Positions 1 through 7,571 of a stretch of DNA of 64,000 nucleotides are shown piece after piece (the first letter of the stretch is position 1; each line of letters starts with the position of its first letter). Under the pieces are notes generated by a model. The model did not search any database. It saw nothing but the letters and a program-made list of their open reading frames with translations, and was not told the origin of the DNA. The translations under genes were made by a program, and so were the position numbers. The DNA lies in assembly GCA_000242815.2 (NCBI GenBank), contig AHHB01000028.1:310001-374000 (forward strand), read 5' to 3'. Source of the stretch: Janthinobacterium lividum PAMC 25724. Its GTDB lineage: Bacteria; Pseudomonadota; Gammaproteobacteria; Burkholderiales; Burkholderiaceae_D.

Positions 1-14
1 CATTGACCTGACGC

Positions 15-638
15 ATGGCCCTCGTTTCCGATCATCCTTTGCACTTGTTGGGTTTGCGCTTTCCACTCAGGCTGCGCGTCACCGTGCGCCAGGGTTTTGT
101 GACTTTGCATAATGAAATCACCACCAAGAAACTGGGTAGCGGCGAGAGTTTTGTCGTGCCGGCCTTTCTGCGCTTTGCCTGCGACGTGATGCCGGGGCGG
201 GGCAAGCCGGCCGTATTTAGCCTGGCGCTGGAAGGCGATGCAAGCGATGTCGGCCACGGCAGCGGCAAGCGCTGGAGCCAGGCGCTGGCGCTGCATATCT
301 TCGCTACGCCGCAAGGAAAATGGACGGCGGCGCGCTTGGCGAGCCTGTGGCAAGTGACGCCGCACAAAGCCAGGGCGCGCCTGTTTGCCGAGGGCGAGGC
401 ATTGCTCAGTCTGGTACGCGAACAGCGCCTCGCGCATGCGCTGCACACGGCGGCGCAAGCGGGCGCCGATGGCGAAGGCGGCGAGCGCGACTTGGCGCAA
501 GTAGCGGCCGGCTCCGGCTTTGCCTCTATCCCCGCATTTTGCGACGCTTGCGTGGACGTGGCCGGCGTGCGCCCCAGTGTGTTCCTGCGCGGCCAGGCGG
601 GCGCGCCCGCGCAACGCGAAAGCCATACTCCGCTATAA
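15..638 (+). CDS. AraC-type helix-turn-helix regulator
   Basis: 207 aa, probably a cytoplasmic DNA-binding regulator. The C-terminal half (about residues 100-195) looks like the double helix-turn-helix of the AraC family: a first helix pair around TAARLASLWQVTPHKARAR and a second ending GVRPSVFLRG, close to the family's G-x-S/T-P-x-x-Y/F ending. The N-terminal part is short and does not show a clear cupin. A TGA stop lies in frame just before this ATG, so the start is well bounded. It is followed by three exported proteins tied to copper or cytochrome oxidase assembly and could control them, but that link is only from position. The fold call is moderate; the ligand is unknown. Confidence 0.7.
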   Translation: MALVSDHPLHLLGLRFPLRLRVTVRQGFVTLHNEITTKKLGSGESFVVPAFLRFACDVMPGRGKPAVFSLALEGDASDVGHGSGKRWSQALALHIFATPQGKWTAARLASLWQVTPHKARARLFAEGEALLSLVREQRLAHALHTAAQAGADGEGGERDLAQVAAGSGFASIPAFCDACVDVAGVRPSVFLRGQAGAPAQRESHTPL

Positions 639-639
639 T
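634..639 (+). promoter_or_regulatory. Candidate -10 hexamer before the DUF2946 gene
   Basis: A perfect TATAAT overlaps the stop codon of the AraC-type gene and lies 7 bases before the ATG at 647. If used, transcription would begin at or next to that ATG, giving a leaderless message. No good -35 hexamer is visible 17 bases upstream, so this is tentative. Confidence 0.35.
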
Positions 640-646
640 CGGACGC

Positions 647-1045
647 ATGGGATCTTCGTTCAAGCGCAAGCGGTGGCATCTGTGGTTGGCCTGTATGGCG
701 ATACTGCTTAATGCACTGTCGCCGTCGTTGTCGTATGCGTTTGCCTCGCTGCATGCAAACGCGAACAGTACCGCCGTCGAAATGTGCTCGGCCAGCGGCA
801 CCGTCTACACGCAAGCGTACCTGGCGCCAGGCGCCAAATCGACCACCGATTCCGTATTGCTGCACATCGAGCATTGTGCTTTCTGTATCAGTCACGCTGG
901 CAGCGTGGGCTTGCCGCCATCGTCATCGTCGCCGCTGGCCGTCATCCCGGGCCACGAGCATTATCCGCCATTGTTCTTTCAGGCACCGCGAGCGCCGTTC
1001 GCGTGGCTCGGCGCAAGTCCGCGCGGCCCGCCGGAGCTGGCCTGA
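647..1045 (+). CDS. DUF2946 family protein
   Basis: 132 aa. A basic N-terminus is followed by a hydrophobic stretch (about residues 10-32), consistent with a signal peptide or anchor. The central segment HCAFCISHA is the Cys/His-rich motif typical of DUF2946 proteins, which often sit next to copper or TonB genes. The C-terminus is Pro-rich and ends near FFQAPRAPFAW, also usual for the family. A longer frame runs upstream through the AraC-type gene, but ATG 647 gives the expected secreted product. The neighbouring SCO and PCuAC genes suggest a periplasmic copper role; the molecular function is not known. Confidence 0.75.
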   Translation: MGSSFKRKRWHLWLACMAILLNALSPSLSYAFASLHANANSTAVEMCSASGTVYTQAYLAPGAKSTTDSVLLHIEHCAFCISHAGSVGLPPSSSSPLAVIPGHEHYPPLFFQAPRAPFAWLGASPRGPPELA

Positions 1046-1128
1046 ATAGCGCTGTTCTGCCTGCCGCATTGCGGCATGGTATTTGCATCCCATCTTGTAT
1101 CAACTACGCCCATTGGGCCGGAATTACC

Positions 1129-1725
1129 ATGAAACGTCGTCTTTTTCTTCTCGCCGGCACGGCAGGATTGCTCACGCTTGCCGCTTGCGAACAAGCACCG
1201 AAGCCCCATTACAACGGTCTCGATTTGACGGGAGGCGATTACAAGCCCGACTTCACATTGAGTGGCCCCGACGGCAAGGTCTATACCCTGGCTGACTTCA
1301 AGGGCAAATATGTGATGGTCTTCTTTGGCTTCACGCAATGCCCGGACGTGTGCCCGACGGCCCTGTCGCGGGCGCTGGAAATCCGCCAGAAACTGGGCGC
1401 CGATGCGGAGAAGCTGCAAGTGATCTTCATCAGCATCGATCCCGAGCGCGACACGCCGCAGTTGCTGGGCGAGTATATGCGCGCCTTCGACCCGAGTTTC
1501 CTGGGCTTGCGCACGGACCCCAAGGCGACGGCGCAGACGGCCTTCAACTACAAGGTCTTCTACCGCCGTGTGCCGAGCGGCAGTTCTTACACCATGGATC
1601 ATACGGCCATCAGCTATGTGCTCGATGCGCAGGGGCGCATGCGCCTGGGCTTGAAACACCAGTTGACGGGCGACGAGTGCGTGCAAGACATCAAGACCCT
1701 GATGCAATCGAAATACACCTTATAA
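1129..1725 (+). CDS. SCO1/SenC family copper chaperone lipoprotein
   Basis: 198 aa thioredoxin-fold protein of the SCO family, which helps build the CuA site of cytochrome c oxidase. The N-terminus is a lipoprotein signal with a lipobox ending LAAC (Cys20), so it is probably membrane-anchored and faces the periplasm. Copper ligands are visible: CPDVC (Cys71 and Cys75) and the distal His158 in DHTAIS. The body follows the family pattern (DFTLSGPDGK, FFGFTQCPDVCP, ISIDPERDTP). Length is normal. The chosen ATG gives a correct lipoprotein signal, and the frame extension upstream has none. The PCuAC gene 29 bases downstream supplies the partner copper chaperone. Confidence 0.93.
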   Translation: MKRRLFLLAGTAGLLTLAACEQAPKPHYNGLDLTGGDYKPDFTLSGPDGKVYTLADFKGKYVMVFFGFTQCPDVCPTALSRALEIRQKLGADAEKLQVIFISIDPERDTPQLLGEYMRAFDPSFLGLRTDPKATAQTAFNYKVFYRRVPSGSSYTMDHTAISYVLDAQGRMRLGLKHQLTGDECVQDIKTLMQSKYTL

Positions 1726-1754
1726 GCAATCATAACCAGACCGAGGAAACAAGT

Positions 1755-2219
1755 ATGACCCACCTGAAAACCCTGCTGGCCACGGCCCTGACCGTGCTGT
1801 CCTTCTCCGCCATCGCACAAAGCAGCGTGCAGATTTCCGACCCGTGGGTGCGCGCCACCGTGCCGCAGCAAAAAGCCACGGGCGCCTTCATGCAGATTAC
1901 GGCGCTGAAAGCCATGCGCCTGCTGGAAGTACGCTCGTCCGTGGCCGGCGTGGCGGAAATCCATGAAATGAGCATGACGGACAATATGATGCGCATGCGC
2001 CAGGTTAAGGAAATTGCCTTGCCAGCGGGCAAAGCCGTCGAATTGAAACCTGGCGGCTACCACGTGATGCTGCTCGAACTCAAAGGTCAGGTCAAGGCGG
2101 GCGACAAGATCCCGCTGACCCTGGTGCTTGAGGGCGAGGACAAGCACCGCGAAACGATAGAAATCAATGCCGTAGCGCGTCCGCTGGGAGCGACGAGCAC
2201 GCCGGCAATGAAGCATTAA
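1755..2219 (+). CDS. PCuAC family periplasmic copper chaperone
   Basis: 154 aa exported protein with an N-terminal signal peptide cleaved near AIAQS. The family's copper-binding pattern H-(M)-x10-M-x21-H-x-M is present: EIHEMSMTDNMMRMRQV, then GGYHVMLLEL. PCuAC proteins deliver Cu(I) to the CuA site of cytochrome oxidase together with SCO, and the SCO gene lies directly upstream, so the two probably form one operon. A purine-rich site (GAGGAAA) precedes the ATG. An intrinsic terminator follows 21 bases after the stop. Confidence 0.92.
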   Translation: MTHLKTLLATALTVLSFSAIAQSSVQISDPWVRATVPQQKATGAFMQITALKAMRLLEVRSSVAGVAEIHEMSMTDNMMRMRQVKEIALPAGKAVELKPGGYHVMLLELKGQVKAGDKIPLTLVLEGEDKHRETIEINAVARPLGATSTPAMKH

Positions 2220-2240
2220 ATTTGCCGCAAGGTCCTTGAA

Positions 2241-2264
2241 AAGCCCGGTTCGCCGGGTTTTTTT
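2241..2264 (+). terminator. Intrinsic terminator after the PCuAC gene
   Basis: A CCCGG/CCGGG stem with a TTCG loop is followed by seven T residues. It closes the SCO-PCuAC operon. Confidence 0.85.
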
Positions 2265-2624
2265 GCGTCTGTTTGAGCGTAAAACGGCTGTTTGATGCAA
2301 GGCTGAACAAGGGTGCACGGCGGCATACATCGTGGGCGTGGCATGAAGCAAGAGCGGGCAAGCGACAAGGCTGGCGCAGCGGGGGCGGGCGCATCGTGCT
2401 GGTGTTTGCGCTGGTGTCCGCTTTTGTCGCAGCCTGGCTGTGCGATCATATTTGTAAAATGGCGCCGGGACAGGCTTCGGTCGAATTGATCAAAAAACAT
2501 GACTTTCCTGTGAAAAAGTCGGCATGCTTTCTGCTTTGCTACACTGTGACAATCAGACCCGTGCTGCGCGCGCCACTGCACGCGCGCCGGCCTAAGCAGT
2601 TTTACAACTTTACCCTTGGCTATC
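2265..2624. other. Intergenic region, no convincing gene
   Basis: About 360 bases between the terminator and the DUF3422 gene. An open frame here has a hydrophobic stretch but no Shine-Dalgarno site and no family resemblance, so I do not call it. AT-richer sequence around 2485-2550 probably carries the promoter of the next gene. Confidence 0.5.
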
Positions 2625-3971
2625 ATGCACTTGATTAACTCCAGTTTGAACCACGCCTTGCGCGTGCCGCTGGCTGCGGAAATCCACTCGCGGCCCTTCC
2701 TGCAGCTCGACGCCCCCGAGCTGATCACCCATCTGGCCGTGTATAAAGACGACAGCGCGGCGCCGGGCGCGTCGAATATGGCGGCCCAGCACGCCACGTT
2801 GGCGGCTCTGTGCACGCATTTCGGCGTCACGCCCCCAACTGCCGAAGCCAAATATTTTTATTACGATTTTGGTCGCTTCCGCCTGAAATGGGAGTGCCAC
2901 ACGGAATTTGCCACGTTCACCTTCGCCGAGCATCCAGGCGCCGCCTTGCCGCTGGAGCAGGCGTTCGAGCGCATGCCTTTGGCGCAATTGCCACAGCAAT
3001 GGCTTGCGGGCTTGAAGGGCAAGCTGATGGTGGCCGCGCACGTGGTGCTGGAGCAGGCGAACGATCCGGCCGAGATCTTCATGCAGGGCTTGTCGCGCGT
3101 GTTCGAAGGCAATACCCTGGCCGGCAGCAAGGTGCTGCAGGGCGGCGAATTGTGGACCGATTTCACCATCCAGTCTGACGGCTTCAGCCGTTTCGTCATC
3201 CGCGACGCGGGCATGCGCTCGCAGCAGTCCGGCCGTCTGGTACAGCGCGTGCTGGAAATCGAAACCTACCGCATGATGGCCTTGCTGGGCTTGCCTTACG
3301 CCATGCAGGCGGCACCATCGTTGAACGCCATCGAAAACGAACTGGCGACCCTGGCTGCCGCCATGGTCGATACGGATGATGCACCGGGCCTGGCCAAGGC
3401 CGACGAGGGCCTTGCCGAGCAAGCCTTGCTCGACCGCATCACGCGCCTGGCAGCCCGCATAGAAAAGCTGTCACTTGACAATAGCTACCGTTTTTCCGCC
3501 TCGAAAGCCTATATGGGTCTGGTCAAGGCGCGCATCGAGGAGTTGCGCGAAGTGCGCATCGAAGGCATCCCCACGGTCGAGGAATTCATGGACCGCCGCC
3601 TGACGCCAGCCATGAATACCTGCGAAGCGATGGCCAGCCGCCAGGAAGCGATGGCGCAGCGCATCGCCAACACCAACGATTTGCTGCGCACGCGCGTGGG
3701 CATCGTGCAGGAATTACAAAACCGTCAAATCCTGCAATCGATGAACGCCCGCGCGGCGCAGCAGCTGCGCTTGCAGCAGGCGGTGGAAGGCCTGTCCGTG
3801 GCGGCCATTTCGTATTATGTGATCGGCCTGTTCAGCTACACGGGCAAGGCGGCCAAGGTGCTCGGTTTACCCGTGAACCCGGAAATCCTCGTCGGCGCGC
3901 TGGTGCCGTTCGTGGCGGGGGCCGTCTGGCTGGGGCTGCGGCGCATGCATCACAAGCTGCATAGCGATTGA
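2625..3971 (+). CDS. DUF3422 family membrane-associated protein
   Basis: 448 aa from this ATG; a TTG three codons earlier is also possible and neither has a clear Shine-Dalgarno site. It matches the DUF3422 family: an N-terminal AEIHSRPF motif, KWECHTEFATF around residues 90-100, a long helical middle rich in Glu, Arg and Ala, and two hydrophobic segments near the C-terminus (around AAISYYVIGLFSYTG and PEILVGALVPFVAGAVWLGL). It is probably an inner-membrane protein with a large cytoplasmic domain. Members are widespread in proteobacteria and have no established function. It is monocistronic here, and the following gene has its own operator. Confidence 0.85.
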   Translation: MHLINSSLNHALRVPLAAEIHSRPFLQLDAPELITHLAVYKDDSAAPGASNMAAQHATLAALCTHFGVTPPTAEAKYFYYDFGRFRLKWECHTEFATFTFAEHPGAALPLEQAFERMPLAQLPQQWLAGLKGKLMVAAHVVLEQANDPAEIFMQGLSRVFEGNTLAGSKVLQGGELWTDFTIQSDGFSRFVIRDAGMRSQQSGRLVQRVLEIETYRMMALLGLPYAMQAAPSLNAIENELATLAAAMVDTDDAPGLAKADEGLAEQALLDRITRLAARIEKLSLDNSYRFSASKAYMGLVKARIEELREVRIEGIPTVEEFMDRRLTPAMNTCEAMASRQEAMAQRIANTNDLLRTRVGIVQELQNRQILQSMNARAAQQLRLQQAVEGLSVAAISYYVIGLFSYTGKAAKVLGLPVNPEILVGALVPFVAGAVWLGLRRMHHKLHSD

Positions 3972-3989
3972 GCCGTACTCATTATGCTA

Positions 3990-4024
3990 CTAGAAAAAAA
4001 GTTCTAGATATTTAGTTCTAGAAC
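3990..4024 (+). promoter_or_regulatory. Putative BlaI-type operator with two AGTTCTAG repeats
   Basis: AGTTCTAG occurs at 4000-4007 and 4014-4021. The first forms an inverted repeat with CTAGAA at 3990-3995; the second lies in a perfect 10-base palindrome, GTTCTAGAAC (4015-4024). The array ends 16 bases before the ATG of the BlaI-like repressor, so it overlaps the likely promoter. BlaI/MecI repressors bind dyad sites as dimers. Assignment to this regulator is inferred from position. Confidence 0.65.
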
Positions 4025-4039
4025 TGTTAATCTGGTCGC

Positions 4040-4432
4040 ATGTTAAAAAATACCAGCACCCCCCATCCCACCGCCGCCGAACTCGACTTGTTGCGCATCC
4101 TGTGGCGGTGCGGTCCCTCGGATGCCCGGGCCGTGTACGACGCCCTGGCCGAAGAGCGTGCCGACGCCAGTTATGCCACCGTACTGCGTCAGCTGCAATT
4201 GATGCATGGCAAGGGCCTCTTGAGCCGCGATGAAAGCCAGCGGCCACAGCTGTATGCTGCCGTCGAGGCGCAGGAAAAGCTGCAAACGAGTTTGCTCAAG
4301 GACTTGATCGGCAAGGTTTTTTCCGGTTCTGGCAAGGCGCTGGTGCTCACGGCGCTGCGCGAGCATGTGAGCGAGGCGGAACGCCTGGAAATTGAAAAGA
4401 TATTGCGTAGCAAGGATGGCAAGGCGCCATGA
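4040..4432 (+). CDS. blaI: BlaI/MecI/CopY family transcriptional repressor
   Basis: 130 aa winged-helix repressor. The N-terminal domain carries the family pattern AELDLLRILWRCGPSDARAV followed by SYATVLRQLQLMHGKGLL, the DNA-recognition part. The C-terminal half (about residues 80-130) is a helical dimerisation region. In BlaI systems the repressor is cleaved after the membrane receptor senses a beta-lactam. The receptor gene follows with an ATGA overlap at 4429-4432, so the two are translationally coupled. A dyad array lies just upstream and suggests autoregulation. The ATG has no visible Shine-Dalgarno site. Confidence 0.9.
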   Translation: MLKNTSTPHPTAAELDLLRILWRCGPSDARAVYDALAEERADASYATVLRQLQLMHGKGLLSRDESQRPQLYAAVEAQEKLQTSLLKDLIGKVFSGSGKALVLTALREHVSEAERLEIEKILRSKDGKAP

Positions 4433-6228
4433 ACTTGGAGACAAGCTTGGTCAACGATGTGGGCCACTTGGTCCCGGCGCTGGGCTGGGTCTTGCTGTAT
4501 TTTGTCTGGCAGGGCGTGATCGTCGGTGCCGTCGGCGCTGTCCTGCTTTGGCTGCTGCGCCACGCCAGCGCGCGCAGTCGCTATGGCGTCTGCGCGCTGG
4601 CGTTGCTGCTGTGCCTGTGTATTCCCATACTGCATCTGCTCGCACTCCTGTCGGACGCGGGCGCCGCGTCGGCCCCGCTGGCGCTGGCGCTGGCTGCACC
4701 GCCCGCCTGGCACCCTGCGCTGCAAGCGTGGATGCCGGCCCTGGTGCTGGCCTGGGGCGCCGGTGTCTGCTTGATGAGCTTACGCCTGTGCCTGGGCCTG
4801 GCCTGGGTCGGCAAGCTGCGCCGCCAGGCAGTCGAGGCGCCGGCCATCTGGCAGGCACGCCTCGATGCGCTGGCGCTGCGCATGGGCTTGCGCTTGCGCT
4901 TGCGCGGCAGTCAGCAAGTGCCGCTGAAGCTGCATGCGCGACTGTCCAGTCCCGTGACCGTGGGCTTCTGGCGCCCCGTCATCGTGCTGCCGGCCGCCTT
5001 GTTGAGCGGCATGCCCGTCGCCTTGCTCGAAGCGCTGCTGGCGCATGAATTGGCGCACGTGCGGCGCTGGGATTACCTGCTCAATTTGCTACAAAGCGTG
5101 GCCGAGGCGCTGCTGTTCTTCCATCCCGTCGTCTGGTGGCTGTCGGCGCGCATGCGCACCGAACGGGAACAGGTAGCCGATGCCCTGGCTGCACAGTCAC
5201 TGCAAGACCCGCGGCAACTGGCCACGGCCCTGCATGCGCTATCGCTGCACGCGGCTGGCCCCAGCCTGCCCGGCTTGCTGATGTCGGCCCGTGGCGGAGC
5301 GCTGCTGACGCGCATCGAACGCCTGATGCTGCCCGGCTTCGGCCCCGGCACCGACACTGGCAGTTGGAAGCTGGCCGTGCCCGCTTTGTTGCTGGCCTGC
5401 GCCATCTTGCTGCTGCAGGCGCAGGGCAAGCCCGCTGTCAACGGGGCGGCCTTGGCCGATGCCGCCAGCGCGATGCTGGCATTGCCCGTCAGCGCCAAGC
5501 ATATGCTGGTATTTGACGATAGCACAGGCCAGGTATTGATGGCCAAGGATGCCGATGCCGTGGTGCCGATCGCCTCGATCACCAAGCTGATGACGGCCAT
5601 GGTGGTGCTGGACGCGGGGCTGGACGCGGATGAAAAGTTGCGCATTGTGCGCGCCGATGGCGATGCTGCGCCGCAGCGCCACAGCTTGTTGGCCGATGGC
5701 GTGGCGGTGTCGCGCGGGGCGCTATTGCAACTGGCGCTGCTGCCGTCCGATAACCGCGCCGCCGCCGCACTGGCGCGCACTTATCCCGGTGGCAGTGCGG
5801 CTTTTCAGCAGGCATTGCAAGCGAAGATACATAGCCTGGGCCTCGTGCGCACCAGCTTGACGGACCCGGTCGGCAGTTCGCCCGCGAATACTTCCACGGC
5901 AAACGAGGTGGCGAAAATCGTCGCAGCGGCAGCGCGCTATCCGGACATTACCCGCATCACTAGCCACCCGCAGGCTAGCGTGGCCGTGAATGGCAAGACG
6001 CGCACCTTGCACAACAGCAACGCGCTGGTGGGTGGCAAGGGCTGGGATATTTTGCTATCGAAGACGGGCAGCAGCAACGCGGCCGGCAGTTGCCTGAGCA
6101 TGCACATGCGCAGTGGCGACAAGCAAGTTACCGTGGTGCTGCTGGACGCCGACGGCGCGCAGCGGCGCTCGCTCGATGCCGGACATATCCGCGACGCCCT
6201 GGCCGGCAGTACAGATCACATGCATTGA
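4429..6228 (+). CDS. BlaR1-like M56 metallopeptidase fused to an S11 D,D-peptidase domain
   Basis: 599 aa. Residues 1-300 are the M56 (BlaR1/MecR1) membrane protease: hydrophobic segments around 16-45, 52-75 and 102-125, zinc motif HELAH at 206-210 and candidate third ligand Glu247. A last membrane span at about 315-331 leads to an extracytoplasmic domain (about 355-599) with the three motifs of S11 D-alanyl-D-alanine peptidases: SITK (Ser383, Lys386), SDN (440-442) and KTG (545-547). Classical BlaR1/MecR1 instead carries a class D beta-lactamase-like sensor. The S11 domain closely resembles the free-standing PBP7-like protein at 57373-58251. With a BlaI-like gene upstream and a metallo-beta-lactamase downstream, I infer it is a beta-lactam receptor that acylates and triggers repressor cleavage. 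Confidence 0.88.
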   Translation: MNLETSLVNDVGHLVPALGWVLLYFVWQGVIVGAVGAVLLWLLRHASARSRYGVCALALLLCLCIPILHLLALLSDAGAASAPLALALAAPPAWHPALQAWMPALVLAWGAGVCLMSLRLCLGLAWVGKLRRQAVEAPAIWQARLDALALRMGLRLRLRGSQQVPLKLHARLSSPVTVGFWRPVIVLPAALLSGMPVALLEALLAHELAHVRRWDYLLNLLQSVAEALLFFHPVVWWLSARMRTEREQVADALAAQSLQDPRQLATALHALSLHAAGPSLPGLLMSARGGALLTRIERLMLPGFGPGTDTGSWKLAVPALLLACAILLLQAQGKPAVNGAALADAASAMLALPVSAKHMLVFDDSTGQVLMAKDADAVVPIASITKLMTAMVVLDAGLDADEKLRIVRADGDAAPQRHSLLADGVAVSRGALLQLALLPSDNRAAAALARTYPGGSAAFQQALQAKIHSLGLVRTSLTDPVGSSPANTSTANEVAKIVAAAARYPDITRITSHPQASVAVNGKTRTLHNSNALVGGKGWDILLSKTGSSNAAGSCLSMHMRSGDKQVTVVLLDADGAQRRSLDAGHIRDALAGSTDHMH

Positions 6229-6238
6229 TACCCCCCCC

Positions 6239-6266
6239 GGGCGCGCCGCCGAGCACGCCCTTTTTT
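6239..6266 (+). terminator. Weak terminator or attenuator before the beta-lactamase gene
   Basis: GGGCG (6239-6243) can pair with CGCCC (6256-6260), followed by six T residues. The stem is short with a 12-base loop, so it may only partly terminate transcription from the regulator genes into the beta-lactamase gene. Confidence 0.4.
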
Positions 6267-6283
6267 ACACTCTGGAGATGAAG

Positions 6284-7270
6284 ATGACACTATTAGCGAA
6301 GTTGATGCTGGCGACGGTTGCGACTGTTGCGACCGTTGCGACTATGGCGGCAGGCACAGTGCAGGCAAAGACGCTGGCACCGATGCAGGATAAACCTGTT
6401 AATTGCGATAATTGCAAGCAGTGGAATGCGCCCGTCCAGCCATTCAATCTGTATGGCAATAGCTGGTATGTGGGCACGGCGGGGCTGTCCGCCGTGCTGG
6501 TGACGAGTCCGCAGGGCCATATCTTGCTCGACGGCGCGCTGCCGCAATCGGCGCCGCTGATCGTGGCAAGCATCAAGGCGCTGGGTTTTCGCATCGAAGA
6601 TGTGAAGTTCATTTTGAATTCCCACGCGCATTGGGACCATGCAGGCGGTATTGCTGCACTACAACGCGCCAGCGGCGCCACGGTAGTGGCCAGTGCATCG
6701 GGCGCGCTGGCGCTGCAAAGCGGCACCAATGGCAAGGATGACCCGCAATACCAGGCCGACCCCGTCGTGCATGTCGCGAAAGTGGCCAAGGTCAAGGTGG
6801 TGGGCGAGGGCGATAGCGTCCAACTGGGGCCTGTGGTGCTAAGCGCCCACATGACGCCTGGCCACACGCCCGGCGGCACGACGTGGACCTGGACCTCGTG
6901 CGAAGGCGCGCGCTGCCTGAGCATGGTGTACGCCGATAGCCTGAACCCGTATGCCAGCGGCGATTTCACGTATACGGGAAAAGGCGCTGGCAAGGGCAAG
7001 GCTAATGCTGCCGACATTTCGGCCGCGTTCGAAGCGAGCATCGCCAAGGTGGCCGCCTTGCCATGCGACATCATCATCCCCGTGCATCCGGGCACGACAG
7101 ATTTGCTGGGCAAGGCCGCCAAGCGCAGCGGCACGGACCACCCCCTGGTCGACGCCAACGCCTGCCGCGCCTATGCGGCGCAAGCGGGCGGCTTGCTGGC
7201 CAAGCGCCTGGCGACAGAGCGGGGCGAGGCGACGCCTGTGCAGGCCAAGGGCGCCGCGCACGCGCATTAG
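6284..7270 (+). CDS. blaTHIN-B: Subclass B3 metallo-beta-lactamase, THIN-B-like
   Basis: 328 aa zinc hydrolase that opens beta-lactam rings in the periplasm. The signal peptide ends near VQA/KT. The B3 zinc ligands are visible: HAHWDH (His114, His116, Asp118, His119), His194 in TPGHTPGG and His268 in PVHPG. The order and the DNCKQWNAPVQPF segment match B3 enzymes, and I recognise it as THIN-B-like from Janthinobacterium lividum. A start two codons earlier (6278) is possible, but GGAG at 6274-6277 is correctly spaced only for 6284. It lies 55 bases after the BlaR-like gene, so it may be induced through that receptor. The signal peptide contains a 9-base tandem repeat. Confidence 0.92.
   Translation: MTLLAKLMLATVATVATVATMAAGTVQAKTLAPMQDKPVNCDNCKQWNAPVQPFNLYGNSWYVGTAGLSAVLVTSPQGHILLDGALPQSAPLIVASIKALGFRIEDVKFILNSHAHWDHAGGIAALQRASGATVVASASGALALQSGTNGKDDPQYQADPVVHVAKVAKVKVVGEGDSVQLGPVVLSAHMTPGHTPGGTTWTWTSCEGARCLSMVYADSLNPYASGDFTYTGKGAGKGKANAADISAAFEASIAKVAALPCDIIIPVHPGTTDLLGKAAKRSGTDHPLVDANACRAYAAQAGGLLAKRLATERGEATPVQAKGAAHAH
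6311..6346 (+). repeat. Four 9-base tandem repeats in the beta-lactamase signal peptide
   Basis: Four near-identical 9-base units (consensus GCGAC-N-GTT, the last ending ATG) encode Ala-Thr-Val three times and then Ala-Thr-Met. They form the hydrophobic core of the signal peptide. Unit number could vary by slippage without shifting the frame. Confidence 0.85.
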
Positions 7271-7400
7271 GGCGCCTTGGCCGGCCGCCTGGCGCTGTTT
7301 TTTCCCGCGTATCAGCAATACCCGGGCCACAGCGTAGCGGGGCGCTGTCGCGTCCCTGCGCCAGCAGTTTTTCCAGTTTTTCACGCACCCCGGCTCCAGA

Positions 7401-7430
7401 TTAATATGCAAGTTATTTCTTGCACATTAA
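7401..7430. repeat. 12-base near-perfect inverted repeat, no gene
   Basis: TTAATATGCAAG (7401-7412) and CTTGCACATTAA (7419-7430) pair at 11 of 12 positions around a six-base spacer. It sits between the beta-lactamase gene and the TonB receptor gene and resembles a regulator's dyad site or an RNA stem. Confidence 0.6.
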
Positions 7431-7472
7431 TGCCTGGGGCGTTTGTCCGCAAAGCTATCGTTGGCCTGCGGT

Positions 7473-7498
7473 ACTCAGCCTATGCGCTGAGTTTTTTC
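7473..7498 (+). terminator. Intrinsic terminator upstream of the TonB receptor gene
   Basis: ACTCAGC (7473-7479) pairs exactly with GCTGAGT (7486-7492), and the pairing runs into a T-rich tract. It is about 200 bases beyond the beta-lactamase stop codon, so it ends either that transcript or a short RNA starting near 7400. Confidence 0.75.
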
Positions 7499-7571
7499 CA
7501 TGTGCGGTGCTGCGGCGCAGGCAGGCTGGTTCGCTAGCCGGGCGGCAATTGAGGCAGGCAAGTCTTTTAAT

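Noticed and set aside
2273-2638. 121-codon open frame with a hydrophobic stretch
   Set aside because: It has no Shine-Dalgarno site and no family match, and it overlaps the promoter region of the DUF3422 gene.
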